From Sporobolomyces roseus (taxonomy: Eukaryota > Basidiomycota > Microbotryomycetes > Sporidiobolales > Sporidiobolaceae): a stretch of 64,000 bases of DNA. A model generated the notes under the pieces. That model had not been told where the DNA came from, did not search any database, and saw only the letters and a list, made by a program, of their open reading frames with translations. Numbering within the stretch: position 1 is the first letter of the stretch; each line of letters begins with the position of its first letter. A program made the translations under genes and the position numbers. The DNA lies in assembly GCA_016617785.1 (NCBI GenBank), contig JADILM010000008.1:1178001-1242000 (forward strand), in the 5' to 3' direction. Shown here piece after piece: positions 1 to 10,549 of this stretch.

Positions 1-611
1 GAGTGACCGCGAGAGTGGGTGAGGGAAGGGATTTCGACCGATGAGGAAGAATTTCGGTGCGACTTTGACGAATCGTAGTAGGAGGAACTCTGCGATCGTG
101 GAAGGTGAGTTAGCTATGACTGGAATGCACCGAAACATTGCCGAAACGGAAGTCTCACCAAATCCGAAGGTCCTTCGTTCCATTCTCCGACGCAACCAAA
201 GTCGAGCTCGCCTCGTCCATTCCCTCTTCGATGCAGCCGGCGGAAGAAGCGAGTAGAATGGCGTGAAGTCGGAGTAGAAGGGGAAGAAGGGGAAGAAGTA
301 GACTGGCTGGTCGGTCGAGAAGAAGATGAAGTCGAAGTCGAAACTCGAGGTTGTTGCTTTCCTTCCTTTGATCCTTCCATCTCTTGCACCGTCTCAGTCG
401 AATATTGCGACTTGAACATAGGCATGAAGGGTGGTTCGGCGAATGGGATGGTTCGTAGAGGTTGATTTGAGTCCCGTAGAGGAAGAGGCTGGTCACTGAT
501 AGTCGAGAGTCGGCGAAGCGAAGTCGAGCACGAAGAGGATGATGAAGAGGATGAAGTGAAGGAAGAGAGAGAGAAACGCCGGCGTCCGGATGATGAAGCC
601 AAATGAGGCAT
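1..611 (-). CDS. Ser-rich hypothetical protein, N-terminal part (runs off left edge)
   Basis: The model starts with ATG at 611. Exon 1 (611-159) is an open frame of 151 codons that ends at a good donor (GTGAGA). A branch-like GCTAAC and the acceptor ATCGCAG follow, and exon 2 (89-1) stays open in phase to the window edge. The protein is dominated by serine runs, with Arg-rich patches near the start (SSGRRRFSLSSF) and at about residues 125-135. It resembles a disordered or targeting N-terminus, but I recognise no domain. The next gene starts on the other strand at 1660, so about 1 kb of divergent promoter DNA separates them. An upstream exon between 690 and 885 is possible but not supported. 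The function is unknown because the conserved part probably lies outside the window. Confidence 0.4.
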
Positions 612-1659
612 GAGGTGACAAGGGGAGAGACTTTGGCGAAAAAAGTCGGGGAGAAAGGACGAGACAAATTACGAAAGTCGAGAATAATTACCCCCTGGGA
701 TGTCGAAAGAGTGTTCCAGGGCTGAGGTACGTCGGGGATTTTCCAGAGGATCGTCGTCGGGAACTATGGCTGCTTGCTGATCCGTCTCGAGGGTGAAGAA
801 GAAAGGGAGTTGAAGAAAGGAGAGGAGGAGAGAGGGATGAGTCGACGATACAGAGAAGATTGCTCAAGATGTAAGCACAGAGCAAGGCTGAACGAGAAGG
901 CTCTAAAGCTCGTAGATCACGCTCAATGCTTCATCTAAGCGAAGCGGGAAGCACTTTAGTAGCGTTCGTTTGCAGATTTGATTCGAACCTGCCTCAAACA
1001 GCAACGACGGAGTGATCGCCAGACTGTCGAGAATTGACAGATCTTCCTGAGTTGGGGATTTGACTTTTGAGCGAGCCGGGTGCCGGAACGCAAGGTCGAC
1101 GAAGAGGGAGGAGGAAAGAAGAGAGAAGAGACGGATGGGGAAATTTTGAAGGAAAAGATGTCTCGAAATCTTTACCCCTTTCGTCTTCGTTGACACCAGC
1201 CCCTCTCTCTCCCTCAAGGCTTTTTGAGTGATGGCACTACCGGCAGAGCACCTTGAATCTAGACCGGGGGCCCTCTCTTTCATTTTAGCATGAGCGGATC
1301 TTCAATCGTTTCCCATTTCACTCGTCAATCCTGCCGACATCCAGCTTTGATTAAAGAGACAGCCTCCTGTGCTTAGCTCTATCCATATCCGGTTCCAACC
1401 CACTCTATTACACGGCGTTCTCCTCCCGAGTTTCTCATCACATTCATTTCGACCTCTCTCCCGTTCCTCACTCTCTTCTTATCCTCGGCAAGCCTCCCTC
1501 TTTCCCTTCTCGACCTACAGTATTCCACAAGGTTCAGCCTCGACTCCTTCTTCCGACTTGATAACCGAATCACTTCACTTCAACTTGGTTGGCAAAGAGA
1601 AAGGGAAACAGCATCATCATCACGACCTTTGAACTTTGAACGACTATCGACGACACAAG

Positions 1660-3624
1660 ATGAGGAGCTATACAGGGCTAGTACTCGCTGCTCTCTCCAT
1701 CACTCTCGTCCACGCCTCTTCCCATCCAGGCCCTCCATCCTCCTCCCAAACTCACTTCTCTTCCTCGCCCGACTGTCTCGACTCGGCCACCGTCCATGAC
1801 ATCAACACCCTCCTTCGTACAGGAGGTGAAGGAGCTACCGTTGCACTCTGTCCCTTCGCTCAAGTCTCTATAGATCCCTCTGGAAAGCCAATCACTTTCA
1901 CCGCTGCTCGACAATCCATCTTCACTCAAGGTTACCCAGAGGATCACTCTCGAGCGACAATAGCTATCGAATCGGATCATGCATTTGGAGATCTCACAAC
2001 GGCGATCAAGGCGGACTGTGATGCGTGTAGAGGGGTTAGCATCAAGGCTTTGCATGTTGATGGAGGAAGGGAACAATTGGGAGGAGTCGAAGGTGGAAAC
2101 GCTTTGATCTTGGTTGGAGGAAAGGTTGGTGAACAAGAAGTTAGACATGTTGATGCGTATAATGCGAGAGGGTACGCAATCATTCATGCGAGTGGTGAGT
2201 TCCTTTCGCTTCGTTTTCGCACTTTCGCACTAGAGAAACTGATTCTTTCCTCGTTCTCTGCAGAAGGAGCAAAGGGAACATGTACTGGAGTGACGATCGC
2301 AGAGAACGAATTACACACGGCGGGAGATGCACCAATTGATGCTCTCTTGGTCTCGGAACTTCGAAGATTACGAGATGGACCTCGACCTTCACTCGGTCAA
2401 GAACGACCTGGGAAATGGACGGATGCCATCAGTGTCGCATGTGCTCGATCGTACGTCTTCCTCCGTATATCTTTCCTGCGAGAAAATGACTGATCGACAT
2501 TTGACTTGCAGATCAATTTCCGAAAACACTATTCGAGATGTTTCTGGTGTGGGAATCGCTGTTCGAGGAGCTCCCGGTACGCAAGTGCATCAAAACACGA
2601 TTGTAGCGAGGGATAGGGATATGCTAGCGGGAATTGCTATCGTTGCGAATCCGATCTTTGTCAAACCTGGAGTCGAAATCGCGGGAGTCGCTGTTCGGTA
2701 CGTTCTCCCTCTCTCGTTCTTCGGTCTGCTTCCTCTGATCTTGCTCTCGTCGATAGTGAGAACCGAGTGCATGCCGCTTCAGCTATGATCCGAGTCGGAA
2801 TCAGCACGGGAGACGGAACTTGGGCGACCGATGAACGAGCAGGAGACCATCAGATTCCTTTCGGAACAGAGATCGTTCGAAACCGACTGAGTTCGTACGC
2901 TGGGTACTACGGATACGCTATCGCTCTGTCGGACGCTCGAGGAATCGTTGTCGAGGATAACGCAGTCAGGTTCGCTCTAAACCTTTCTCTCTCTTCGTTC
3001 CAAGCTGATTTCCCGTTCTCGCATAGCGCTTCAATCTGGGGCTTCGAAACGACTGCCTGCTACTCGAAACCCGCATTCGTCGCTCCCACTCCTCTACTTC
3101 GCGATCCTCGTTCAGTCATCGGTCGCATCCAACCTCAATTCGAAAATGCTCATTACGGAGCCTTACTCTGTATCGGTCCTGGTTCTTCCTCCTCCTCAAT
3201 CGAAGTCTCTCGTCATCAGATCAACGACCTCGCCGCTGTCCAAGCTATGGCAATGGCTTCTCGTCAAAGTCAAGAAGCCTCTCGAGAAGCCTCATCGAAA
3301 GGTAGAGGACGACAAGTAGTGAATCCAGTCAAAGCCTACAAAGCCGTCAAAGCTATCCCTCCGAAACCTCCAGCGATCCCGAAAGTTGAGTGGCACCCTG
3401 TTCATCCGATTCCTGGGAGTAAAGAAGCGAATGCGATGAGGATGCAAGAGGCGAAGGATAGGGGTGCTTTCGTCATGTCGGACGCGATGGGAGATAGAGG
3501 AGCTAGACGATCGGAGGAGACGAATGGAGTTGATCATGCGGCGGAAGCGAAGAAGGGGATTCAGGTGAAGAGGTTGAGGGGAAAGAGAAAGATGGGTTCG
3601 AGGTCTACTCACATCTTTTACTAG
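1660..3624 (+). CDS. Secreted right-handed beta-helix-like protein
   Basis: Five exons (1660-2194, 2264-2450, 2512-2697, 2757-2969, 3027-3624) give a 572-residue protein. The start at 1660 is chosen because it opens a clear signal peptide (MRSYTGLVLAALSITLVHAS). The middle of the protein repeats short stretches of the type 'ENxIxDxxGxGIxVRGA', 'NTIVARDRDMLAGIAIVAN' and 'YYGYAIALSDARGIVVEDN'. This is the rhythm of parallel beta-helix (pectin lyase-like) folds. The C-terminal third is different: low-complexity and basic, with KAxKAIPPKPP repeats. It is therefore likely a secreted or cell-wall protein. Whether it binds or cuts a polysaccharide cannot be told, since no catalytic set is recognisable by eye. 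All four introns are 59-69 bases long with GT-AG ends. Confidence 0.75.
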
Positions 3625-3896
3625 GAGTTCGTTCATTCATAGATTCAGTACTGCATCTTCTCTTTACGTGATCTTGTTGTAACCAGTAGTAGAAAAGGGG
3701 GAATAGGGCGCAGAGCGCTCTTTTGTTATTTGCATATTCAAACAGTCTATCTTTATAACAACAAGGGGTTTCTATATAATGCGAGAGAGATGAGAGGTGA
3801 GAGGTGTGTCTAGTCGAAACAACAGGAAAGGAAGGGAGAAGTGAGGCAAAGAATAGAGGGTGGGTAATAGGCAGAGGTCGGAGAATCGAATTCGGA

Positions 3897-5139
3897 TTAG
3901 ATCCCTTTCCATCGCTTGAGTGATTCGTATACCGTCATACTGATACCGTTTGCGGGTATCTACGAACGAATCAAGAGAGATGAGTTGACGATTTCGGCGA
4001 ATAAGGTGAACGAGAAATGAACTCACAGCGTAAAGAATCCTGACTCCCAACCCTCTCGAGAACGCCATCGCTCCTCCTTGTCTATACAGTTCCTTTACAA
4101 TGCCCATAACTCCTCCCGTCGCTTTCCCTCCCGAAGTCTGCCACCTCGCCTGAACCACTTCAATCCCATTCGTCGAACAAGCTGCAACACAACAACTCGT
4201 AATTGAGCACAGAGTGTACCTCGCCGTCAAGGGGATTCCGGTGAGTTGGTCTGCTGATGTTGTGGAGGCTTTCGGGTCAAGTGAAGAGTAGCCGGGAATA
4301 AAACGAGTTTTGAGCGATTCGTCTGTTGAGTCGAATCATCAGTTCCATGTCACCGAGAGAGACAGAGGTAGAGCGTACATGTCATCCAGTAGACCGAGAT
4401 GTTGGGTACGTAGAGGAAGTTGCCGAGCATGTAACCTCTGAATAAACCTTTCACTCCTTCTTCTTTGATAATCTTGCGAGACAAGGCAATGGCTGATGTT
4501 CCTTCGTTTCCTTTCTGTAATCGAGATTTGAGGACGTCGAGTGGTGTCCAGATAGCACCGGAAGCGACTGTGCTGGAGTTTGAAATCAGCTTCGGAGCAA
4601 GTAGATGATTCGAGAAACTCGCTCACGTTCAGCAGCTGTTCCAGCAGCGACGAATATCGGTAGTTGTTGCAGTAGTGTTGGTTTCTCATGTTTCGAAATG
4701 AAGTTCTCAGCGATATAACGTTTCGTAGTCTGTTAGAGATCGAAAAGCGAAGTCAGCGAAACTATTCGAGGACTCGCACAGAGGCTCGAGAGAGATTCGA
4801 CTGACCTCATATGTAAGCATGTAAACGGAGAGCGCTGGTACTGAGAACGCAATCGCCACGGGTAGACCAGCGTAAAGGTTTTGGAGTCGAGGAGCAGGAA
4901 CGAGTTGTTTCAGGGGAGGTATCACTGCTCCTGCAGTTTGGATTCGTATCCGTAGTGTATCCACTACTCACTCCCTCACAATCAGCTCCGTCTCATGAAA
5001 GGAGAAGGAGGAGAGGGAACAAACGAGGATGAGTGCAAAGTCGAGCAGAGATAGCTGAAGCTGATGAAGCGGCTATCACGAAAGGTTCGACATAGCTCTT
5101 CTTGGGAACCACTATAGCTTGAGGCTCGGTAACGTCCAT
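3897..5139 (-). CDS. Mitochondrial carrier family (SLC25) protein
   Basis: Six exons (5139-5025, 4963-4806, 4729-4627, 4567-4379, 4322-4027, 3959-3897) give 307 residues, the usual length of a three-repeat inner-membrane carrier. Repeat 1 carries the signature HPLDTLRIRIQ, formed exactly across the first intron. Repeat 2 carries WTPLDVLKSRLQ. In repeat 3 the expected PxD/E-x-x-K/R-x-R/K is replaced by TNGIEVVQARWQ, so the third signature is degenerate. The C-terminus ends VYESLKRWKGI, a common carrier ending. The start at 5139 (MDVTEPQA) is the first in-frame ATG. The substrate cannot be named from sequence alone. The gene lies downstream of HD1 on the same strand, with 338 bp between the HD1 stop and this start. 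Confidence 0.85.
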
Positions 5140-5353
5140 TCGATGAGGGAGTTGAGATTGGAATTGATCGAGCAAGAATTGTCGGGAAGAAATGGAAGGG
5201 GAAGAAGTAGAGAGAAAGCTGTGTGAGCTGGTAGAGCGTAAGGAGAGTGTTCTTCAGTGTCTAGTAGGCGTATACCGGGTTCGGAGTGAGGTGAAATTGA
5301 GAGGCTGAAATGACGATTTGAGAGAGAGGGAGAAATTTCTCTCGAAGTCAAAT

Positions 5354-5361
5354 TTTCGCAA
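5354..5361. promoter_or_regulatory. TTTCGCAA octamer upstream of carrier gene
   Basis: TTTCGCAA occurs 215 bp upstream of the carrier start at 5139, between that gene and the HD1 stop. It is one of many copies of TTGCGAAA/TTTCGCAA in intergenic DNA of this window. A role as a transcription-factor site is inference. Confidence 0.35.
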
Positions 5362-5477
5362 AATCGGAAACGAGACTTGCATGAACAGCGAATAGTGCAC
5401 AGACGAACAAAAAGATATAAACTCGATAAGAAAGACGAAGACGAGAGGGATAACAACAAGAGAGAGAAAGAGGATTT

Positions 5478-6761
5478 CTAAACGATCAAATCTCCATTCG
5501 ATGCGAAACCTGCGAGAGAAGAGGAAGCGAGAGCTGGTTCAGGTTGTGAGATGAGAGGTAAGAGGGGGGTATTGTTGAGGGTGAAGAAGTAAGGGTTTTC
5601 GATGGGAGGAGGGAGAGGGCGAGAGGGGAATTCAGAGGATTCTTGCGAAGGAAGAGGTCGAGTCGGAGTGTTGAAACTGAGGAGTGAAGACATGGCGGGA
5701 GGAGACGAGGGAGTTTGCATATGAGGCAGAGGAGTGTTGTCATAGGAAGCGGTGGACGAGGTTGAGTTGTAGGAGAGGATCGAATCGAAAGAGGAAGAGG
5801 AAGAATCGGAAACGCTGCGAAGTGAAGAAGTGGGTGAAGGGAAAGTCGAAGGGTGACGAGGTGCGGGAGGAAGAGGAGTAGGGTAGAGAGAAGAGGGAGA
5901 GTCGACCATTTGCATCGTTGGATAAGAAGGGAAAGGGAAGGGAAGAGGAGGAAGTTCTTTCGAAGACGACGACGACGAAGTTTGGCGATATCCTTCTCCT
6001 CCTCTCGATTGTCTCGCTTGAATCTTCCTCTTCGTACACGTAGCTGGAGCACCCTTCTTGACGATTTCCTGAATCGAATCACTAACCCTTTCCCTCCCTC
6101 CATCCCTCAAGAATCCCTTGATCTCCTGAATCATGACTCTGCATTTCTCGACCATGAACGTCCTCTCCTCCCTCTCTGTCGCCTTGATCAATTTCTCGAA
6201 ATCCTCCTGAGTTCCGTTCGTGTACTTTTTCTTGAGTTCTTGCCATCCTGAACGACGTCGAATGTTGGTGAACCAAGTATCGATCTGTTGCTTCGAATGT
6301 TTCGGGTACTGTCGCATGAGCTCCTCCTTTTCGGGGATGGAAGGGTAAGGGTTGGAGAAGTGGTCGAGGAACCAGTGGCGGAGTGGGAGGTAGGGGTCGT
6401 CGCCTTTCGAAGGTAGCACAGGCTCAGACTGTGCGCATTGCGCTCTCACCTTGGAGAGGAGCTCCGCTTGAATTGTGCTGCATGCTTGATCCAGCTTCCT
6501 GAAGCCTTCGGTTACTATTCGAATGGCCATGATCACCTTTCGGAGGTGACGGATCGTTTCGGAAGATAGGGATCCTTCGTCCATGGCTACCATCGCTCGA
6601 TGTTGCAGGGCCTCGACTTGTTCTCCGAGGGCACCTTCGCTTCCCTCACCGTGCAGCATCAAGTTGAGGTGATACGCTTCCAAGTCTTGCGCTGCTTGAC
6701 GAATGGCACTGTCGAGTCCGGATCTCTGCAAAACAGGGGCGGCTGTTGTCTGTTGGTACAT
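5478..6761 (-). CDS. HD1: HD1 homeodomain transcription factor of the mating-type locus
   Basis: A single open frame of 427 residues starts at ATG 6761. A TALE-type homeodomain lies at about residues 115-178. It has the extra residues between helices 1 and 2 (SNPYPSIPEKEEL) and a recognition helix WFTNIRRRSGW (W163, F164, N166, R168). This is the HD1 class of basidiomycete mating-type proteins. The helical N-terminus before it (about residues 1-110) is where partner choice resides in this family. The C-terminal half is Ser/Pro-rich and probably disordered. HD2 is transcribed divergently from a start 155 bp away, the classic arrangement. In compatible dikaryons HD1 from one allele dimerises with HD2 from the other; that role is known for the family and inferred here. 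No intron is needed, although small in-frame introns cannot be excluded. Confidence 0.92.
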   Translation of the reverse strand: MYQQTTAAPVLQRSGLDSAIRQAAQDLEAYHLNLMLHGEGSEGALGEQVEALQHRAMVAMDEGSLSSETIRHLRKVIMAIRIVTEGFRKLDQACSTIQAELLSKVRAQCAQSEPVLPSKGDDPYLPLRHWFLDHFSNPYPSIPEKEELMRQYPKHSKQQIDTWFTNIRRRSGWQELKKKYTNGTQEDFEKLIKATEREERTFMVEKCRVMIQEIKGFLRDGGRERVSDSIQEIVKKGAPATCTKRKIQARQSRGGEGYRQTSSSSSSKELPPLPFPFPSYPTMQMVDSPSSLYPTPLPPAPRHPSTFPSPTSSLRSVSDSSSSSFDSILSYNSTSSTASYDNTPLPHMQTPSSPPAMSSLLSFNTPTRPLPSQESSEFPSRPLPPPIENPYFFTLNNTPLLPLISQPEPALASSSLAGFASNGDLIV

Positions 6762-6916
6762 GGTCTGGCGAAACAGTGAAGAGAGAGAGGGAGAGAGAGG
6801 AGAGAAATCGGGATCGAGCGGGAGACAAAAGAATCGACAAAGGGAACAGGAGGGACCGTGCAGAACTCATTTATCCTCCTTCCCTCTTCCCTCTCTACCA
6901 CTCACCAACGTCAAGG
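6762..6916. promoter_or_regulatory. Shared bidirectional HD1/HD2 promoter
   Basis: These 155 bp separate the two divergent start codons. The HD1 side holds a purine-rich stretch of GAGA repeats (about 6778-6803). The HD2 side is pyrimidine-rich (about 6881-6903). No TTGCGAAA octamer is seen here, unlike in many other upstream regions of the window. Its short length means both genes must share regulatory DNA. Confidence 0.6.
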
Positions 6917-8395
6917 ATGAGCTCAGTACACGCAACGTTAGCTTCATTGGCTGGCAGCTTTCTGTGCCATCCATCACTCGCCCACCTACCAATACCGAGT
7001 CCTGCGGCCTACCTCCCGCCCACACTCGAATTACACAGAAACGACGAGCCACTTCAAGCCGAGCTATCAAGGTCAGGATGTAGCGAAACGGCGACCCTCA
7101 CATTATCAGCCATCTACACCCGAGCAGTCGACAGGCTAGAGCAGAATTGTCAGGACCACTTCGCTCGGGCAGTGCAAAACCTCGACGGGACCTTCAGCTC
7201 AAGGGACGGAGAATTGAGGGTTGAATGGGTCAGCGCACTAGGGAGTGAGTTCAAGGGGCAGTTCCAAAAGGGGCAGCGGGACGTAGGTGATCGGATTGTC
7301 CGCGAGATTCGACTCGCCAAATCTCGTTACTCCTCCTCCACCTTATCCCCTTCCCCTTCTACTCCCTCCATCCTCTCCCATCCACGACTCACCCAAGAAG
7401 CGTCAACCGAAGCAGCGGGAAACTTCACAGAGGAGGTAGTAGGAATCCTTCACAAAGCGTTCGAAACAAAGGCAACTTTGACCCGAGCAGAAGTCAAGTC
7501 CCTGTCGGCAGTGACACACCTCAATACGAAGCAGGTGAGTCTTCATTCTTGTTCAGCGCACGTCGAAGACGATAGCTGATTGAATTGAGATGGTCACAGA
7601 TTCGAACTTGGGTGAGTCGACGGATTTTCGAGAGGTATCCCTTTGTTCTTTGCAAGGAGCTGATAGTCAAATCCTGTGAATCCACAGTTCGCGAATCAGC
7701 GTCAACGTCGAGGAGGAAGGAAAGGAGCAGCACCTTACAATCTCGCCATTTCACGACCTCCGACTCAACGAAACGTTCCCTCGACTCCTCGTCGAAACGT
7801 TTCCAACTCTTCTTCCAGCTCCTCTCTCCTCTCCTACGCCGACTCAAGCGTCTCCCTCACCCCACCCCATCCTCAGCAAGACGTCTTCTCCTCTCCTATC
7901 GAATACACTCCTTCACCTCCTCAACAACCTCAAACTTTCCCTTCTTACGCTCCATCACACTCTCAAGAGTTCGACGTACCGATGATGCACTATACCGAAC
8001 CCACTCCCATCACCACTCAATTCTCTCGACCTCCTCCTCTCCCTCTTTCAACTTCTCATTTCCCTCTCCCCTCGGCCCCTACCACCGCTCAAACCGATTC
8101 CTTCTTCTCTCTCCCCGCTCCCCCTTCTCACACACCTCCTCTCTCCTACTCACCCGCTAACTCCTCTCGCTTCCCTTCACCTCCTCAACAACACTCGACG
8201 ACTCAACATGAATTATCTTTCCTAGATCAACTCCAATCGACCGACCCCTTCCTCGATGATCAATTCTTGGAGAACGTGTTTGGGAACTTGGGAGTTACTG
8301 CGAATGGTGGATTGACTTTGATGATGGATTCGTTCGAGGATGAAGGAGGGTTGAAAGGAGGGGATGAAGGGGGAGGATTCTCGTTCGGGTGGTAG
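6917..8395 (+). CDS. HD2: HD2 homeodomain transcription factor of the mating-type locus
   Basis: Three exons (6917-7534, 7600-7611, 7688-8395) give 445 residues. The start MSSVHATLASLAGSF is chosen because it gives the 155 bp divergent spacing to HD1; the frame is also open upstream. The homeodomain spans about residues 160-220: FTEEVVGILHKAF, then LTRAEVKSLS, then the recognition helix. That helix is assembled across two introns: ...HLNTKQ | IRTW | FANQRQRRGG. The middle exon is only 12 nt. IRTWFANQRQRR is the canonical (non-TALE) HD2 motif, with W210, F211, N213 and R215. The C-terminal 220 residues are Pro/Ser-rich and end acidic and Gly-rich, as expected for an activation region. Together with HD1 this is a complete heterodimer-forming pair. 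Confidence 0.92.
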
Positions 8396-9270
8396 GAAAA
8401 GCTTGTATGGTATCTTCTTGAGAGTCTGCTCTTCGTCCTTTCTTATTCGTTTGTATCCAATCCCTTGATCTGTTCCCCCCTTTTTCGAGAATCTGTTTCT
8501 TGTTGAGTTCGATTGCAATTAGCTGTTCATGTCTACTTTGAATCTTGTCTTTGGTGATCTATGAGAGTCTCTGTGGTCAGTCTGAGCGAGTTCGAGTCGA
8601 AGCGAGTGAGGAAGCGGAGGAGAAAAGCGAAACTTTCGAAGTTGGCTTCGACACTTCACCACCACCCCAAGCTGTACTTCCGACTAGCCCAGTCCATAGG
8701 CCCACGAGCTCAAGCTTTTCGCGCGGCGCAAGATCGAGCCAGTTTCCACTCTCTTCGTTGATTCCTCGCTTTCTCCACTCTCACATCTTTTCCTTCGATA
8801 ATTTCGGCCACAACACCTCGGACGAAGCTGTTTAGTAGCTTGGAATGTAGCTTAAGGTGTCAGATATACCCTGTGACAGTCAGACAGTGCAAAGAGCTGG
8901 TCTCAGGCGAGTACGAGAATCGATTCTTGTTCGCCCACTTTTCACTCTTTTCGCTTTGGCTGTGACTCGAGCTACTGTGCTTTATGATGCTTCGTTCAGG
9001 TTTGTAGGAGTCGCTCTCAAGGTCGAATAGCTTTTGACCCACTTTGAGCAACCGTGTTTGATGTCGTCACCTCGCTTCGTTTCGCCTTGTCTCCCCCCTC
9101 TCTCGCTCTCCCTCTCTCCTTCCTTCCAATCACTTCCCTCTCACATCACTTCAACAATCGCCTCGACCGTCGACTCTACCGCTCAAGTAGGAATGGGACG
9201 AAAAGGAATCTCCTCTCACCTACTTCATCCAGCGAACGTTCCTCCTTCTTCCACGACTCGACTCAAGTGA
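8396..9270. other. Intergenic stretch after HD2, no supported gene
   Basis: This is about 870 bp between the HD2 stop and the first conserved block of the DUF2231-like gene. Short open frames on both strands lack start context, homology-like sequence or consistent splice phase. The region at 9061-9250 has ATG codons, but in a different frame from the downstream gene. Confidence 0.5.
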
Positions 9271-10172
9271 TCCCTCAACTCTCGAATGGACTCAATACGT
9301 TCAAGCTCTTGCCTCCCGCTGCTACCTTCAACGCTGTATCGCATTATGTTGGAAGTGCTGGACTACTCTTTGCAATTCCTACGGTTTTTGACCGGAATAA
9401 GTGAATTGTGAGTGACCTTCAACTTCACTCAGCATCTCTTAAGTAAAAGAGAGAAGCTGATGGTGGATGTTCTCCACACAGGTATGGAATGTGGAAAGGA
9501 CAAGCGAATCAAAAAGGTTCAGTCACTAAACCTCTCAAGGACGCTACCGAACCTCAAGACATCAGCGGTAGGTCATATCTCCGACGCGTATCGCTCCTCA
9601 CTGTGAAGCTGATGCGTGTTGCACAATCCACCTACAGCTGCTAAACTCAAAGCTACTCTCACTCACGCTACCCTCAACGACGCTGTAGTCGGCATCGCTG
9701 CTTACAACTGGTTCGTCGAGCTTTTTCATCCGATCATGTCACATCATCTGATCGATTACCCGCTTGACGGACAGGTGGGTTCGTCGTCAATCGAAGAATT
9801 TGATTCTTCCCAAGACGAACGCACTCCTTTCCACTCTGTGAGCAAGAGCAAGCGACTATCTCTGTTCGGTACTTTGACTGACGATAGCCTCGTGTTCTTG
9901 TACTCTCAGAGCTCTCCCGATCTTTTTCTACTCTGCTTATCTCGGAGGTATGTCGCTCGTTTCCTCAACTCTTCTGCCCTCTCTAGACTGGTCGTTGAGC
10001 GCTTCGGTGCTGTACAGGTAAACTCGTCTACACCTATGGAATGGGAGTACAAAGGCAAGGAGAAGCTGCCGAGATGAAGAAGAAAATGGAGAAATCGTGA
10101 GTGAAGAACGAGATGCAGTCGAACGAACACGAAATCGCTAACTGCCTCGTTTCCGAATCTCACAGATCGTAG
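9270..10172 (+). CDS. DUF2231-like membrane protein, 5' end unresolved or frame-broken
   Basis: The conserved blocks are in order. LLPPAATFNAVSHYVGSAG ends in a hydrophobic segment. Then come YGMWKGQANQKGS, LTHATLNDAVVGIAAYNWF, ALPIFFYSAYLGGKLVY and TYGMGVQRQGEAAEMKKK. This resembles fungal DUF2231 integral membrane proteins. Proposed exons are ?-9400, 9482-9567, 9638-9785, 9910-9947, 10018-10096 and 10162(C-terminal)-10172. The donor after 9785 (GTCAAT) is weak; the alternative donor at 9774 breaks the frame. The N-terminus is a problem. The only nearby ATGs (9061, 9193) read LLHPANVPPSS in another frame, and I find no GT-AG intron in the right phase to join them. Either a frameshift disables the gene or an upstream exon is missed. 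The listed start is approximate. Confidence 0.5.
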
Positions 10173-10549
10173 AAATTCCGACGAGAGATGTATATGAGGA
10201 CGCTTGAAGCTGTACATAGCTGAATAGTCTTTCTTTCGTTGTCGTTGTCGGTTCGATTTATTTTTTCGGTTACTTCTGTTACTTCTCTGAACATGCTTTT
10301 CATTCTGCAACGATCCTGTTCGTTGCTGAAGTAAGCTCGCGAGTGGTCTGAGCTCATGCGAGAGAACTCATGCGAGAAACCGAGTCTGCGAAATGGTTCG
10401 ACTTTGCATGCGAAATTTCGAAGAGCTTGCAACTTTCTCCTTTCTTCCCTTCCCTCTCCATCCTCGACTCCTCTCTCAAGCTCTAACAAGACTCAGTCTC
10501 GACTGTCCGTCTGTCTCAATAAATCCGTCGCGTCCACTCCTCCAGAACG

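Noticed and set aside
114..900. Overlapping minus-strand frames 155-667, 688-885 and 903-1283 as separate genes
   Set aside because: They are pyrimidine-rich leader DNA or shadows of the Ser-rich gene. They have no ATG context, no splice continuity and no domain-like sequence.
5684..6251. Plus-strand frames opposite HD1
   Set aside because: They are Arg/Glu-rich shadows of the Ser/Pro-rich HD1 tail and show no independent coding signal.
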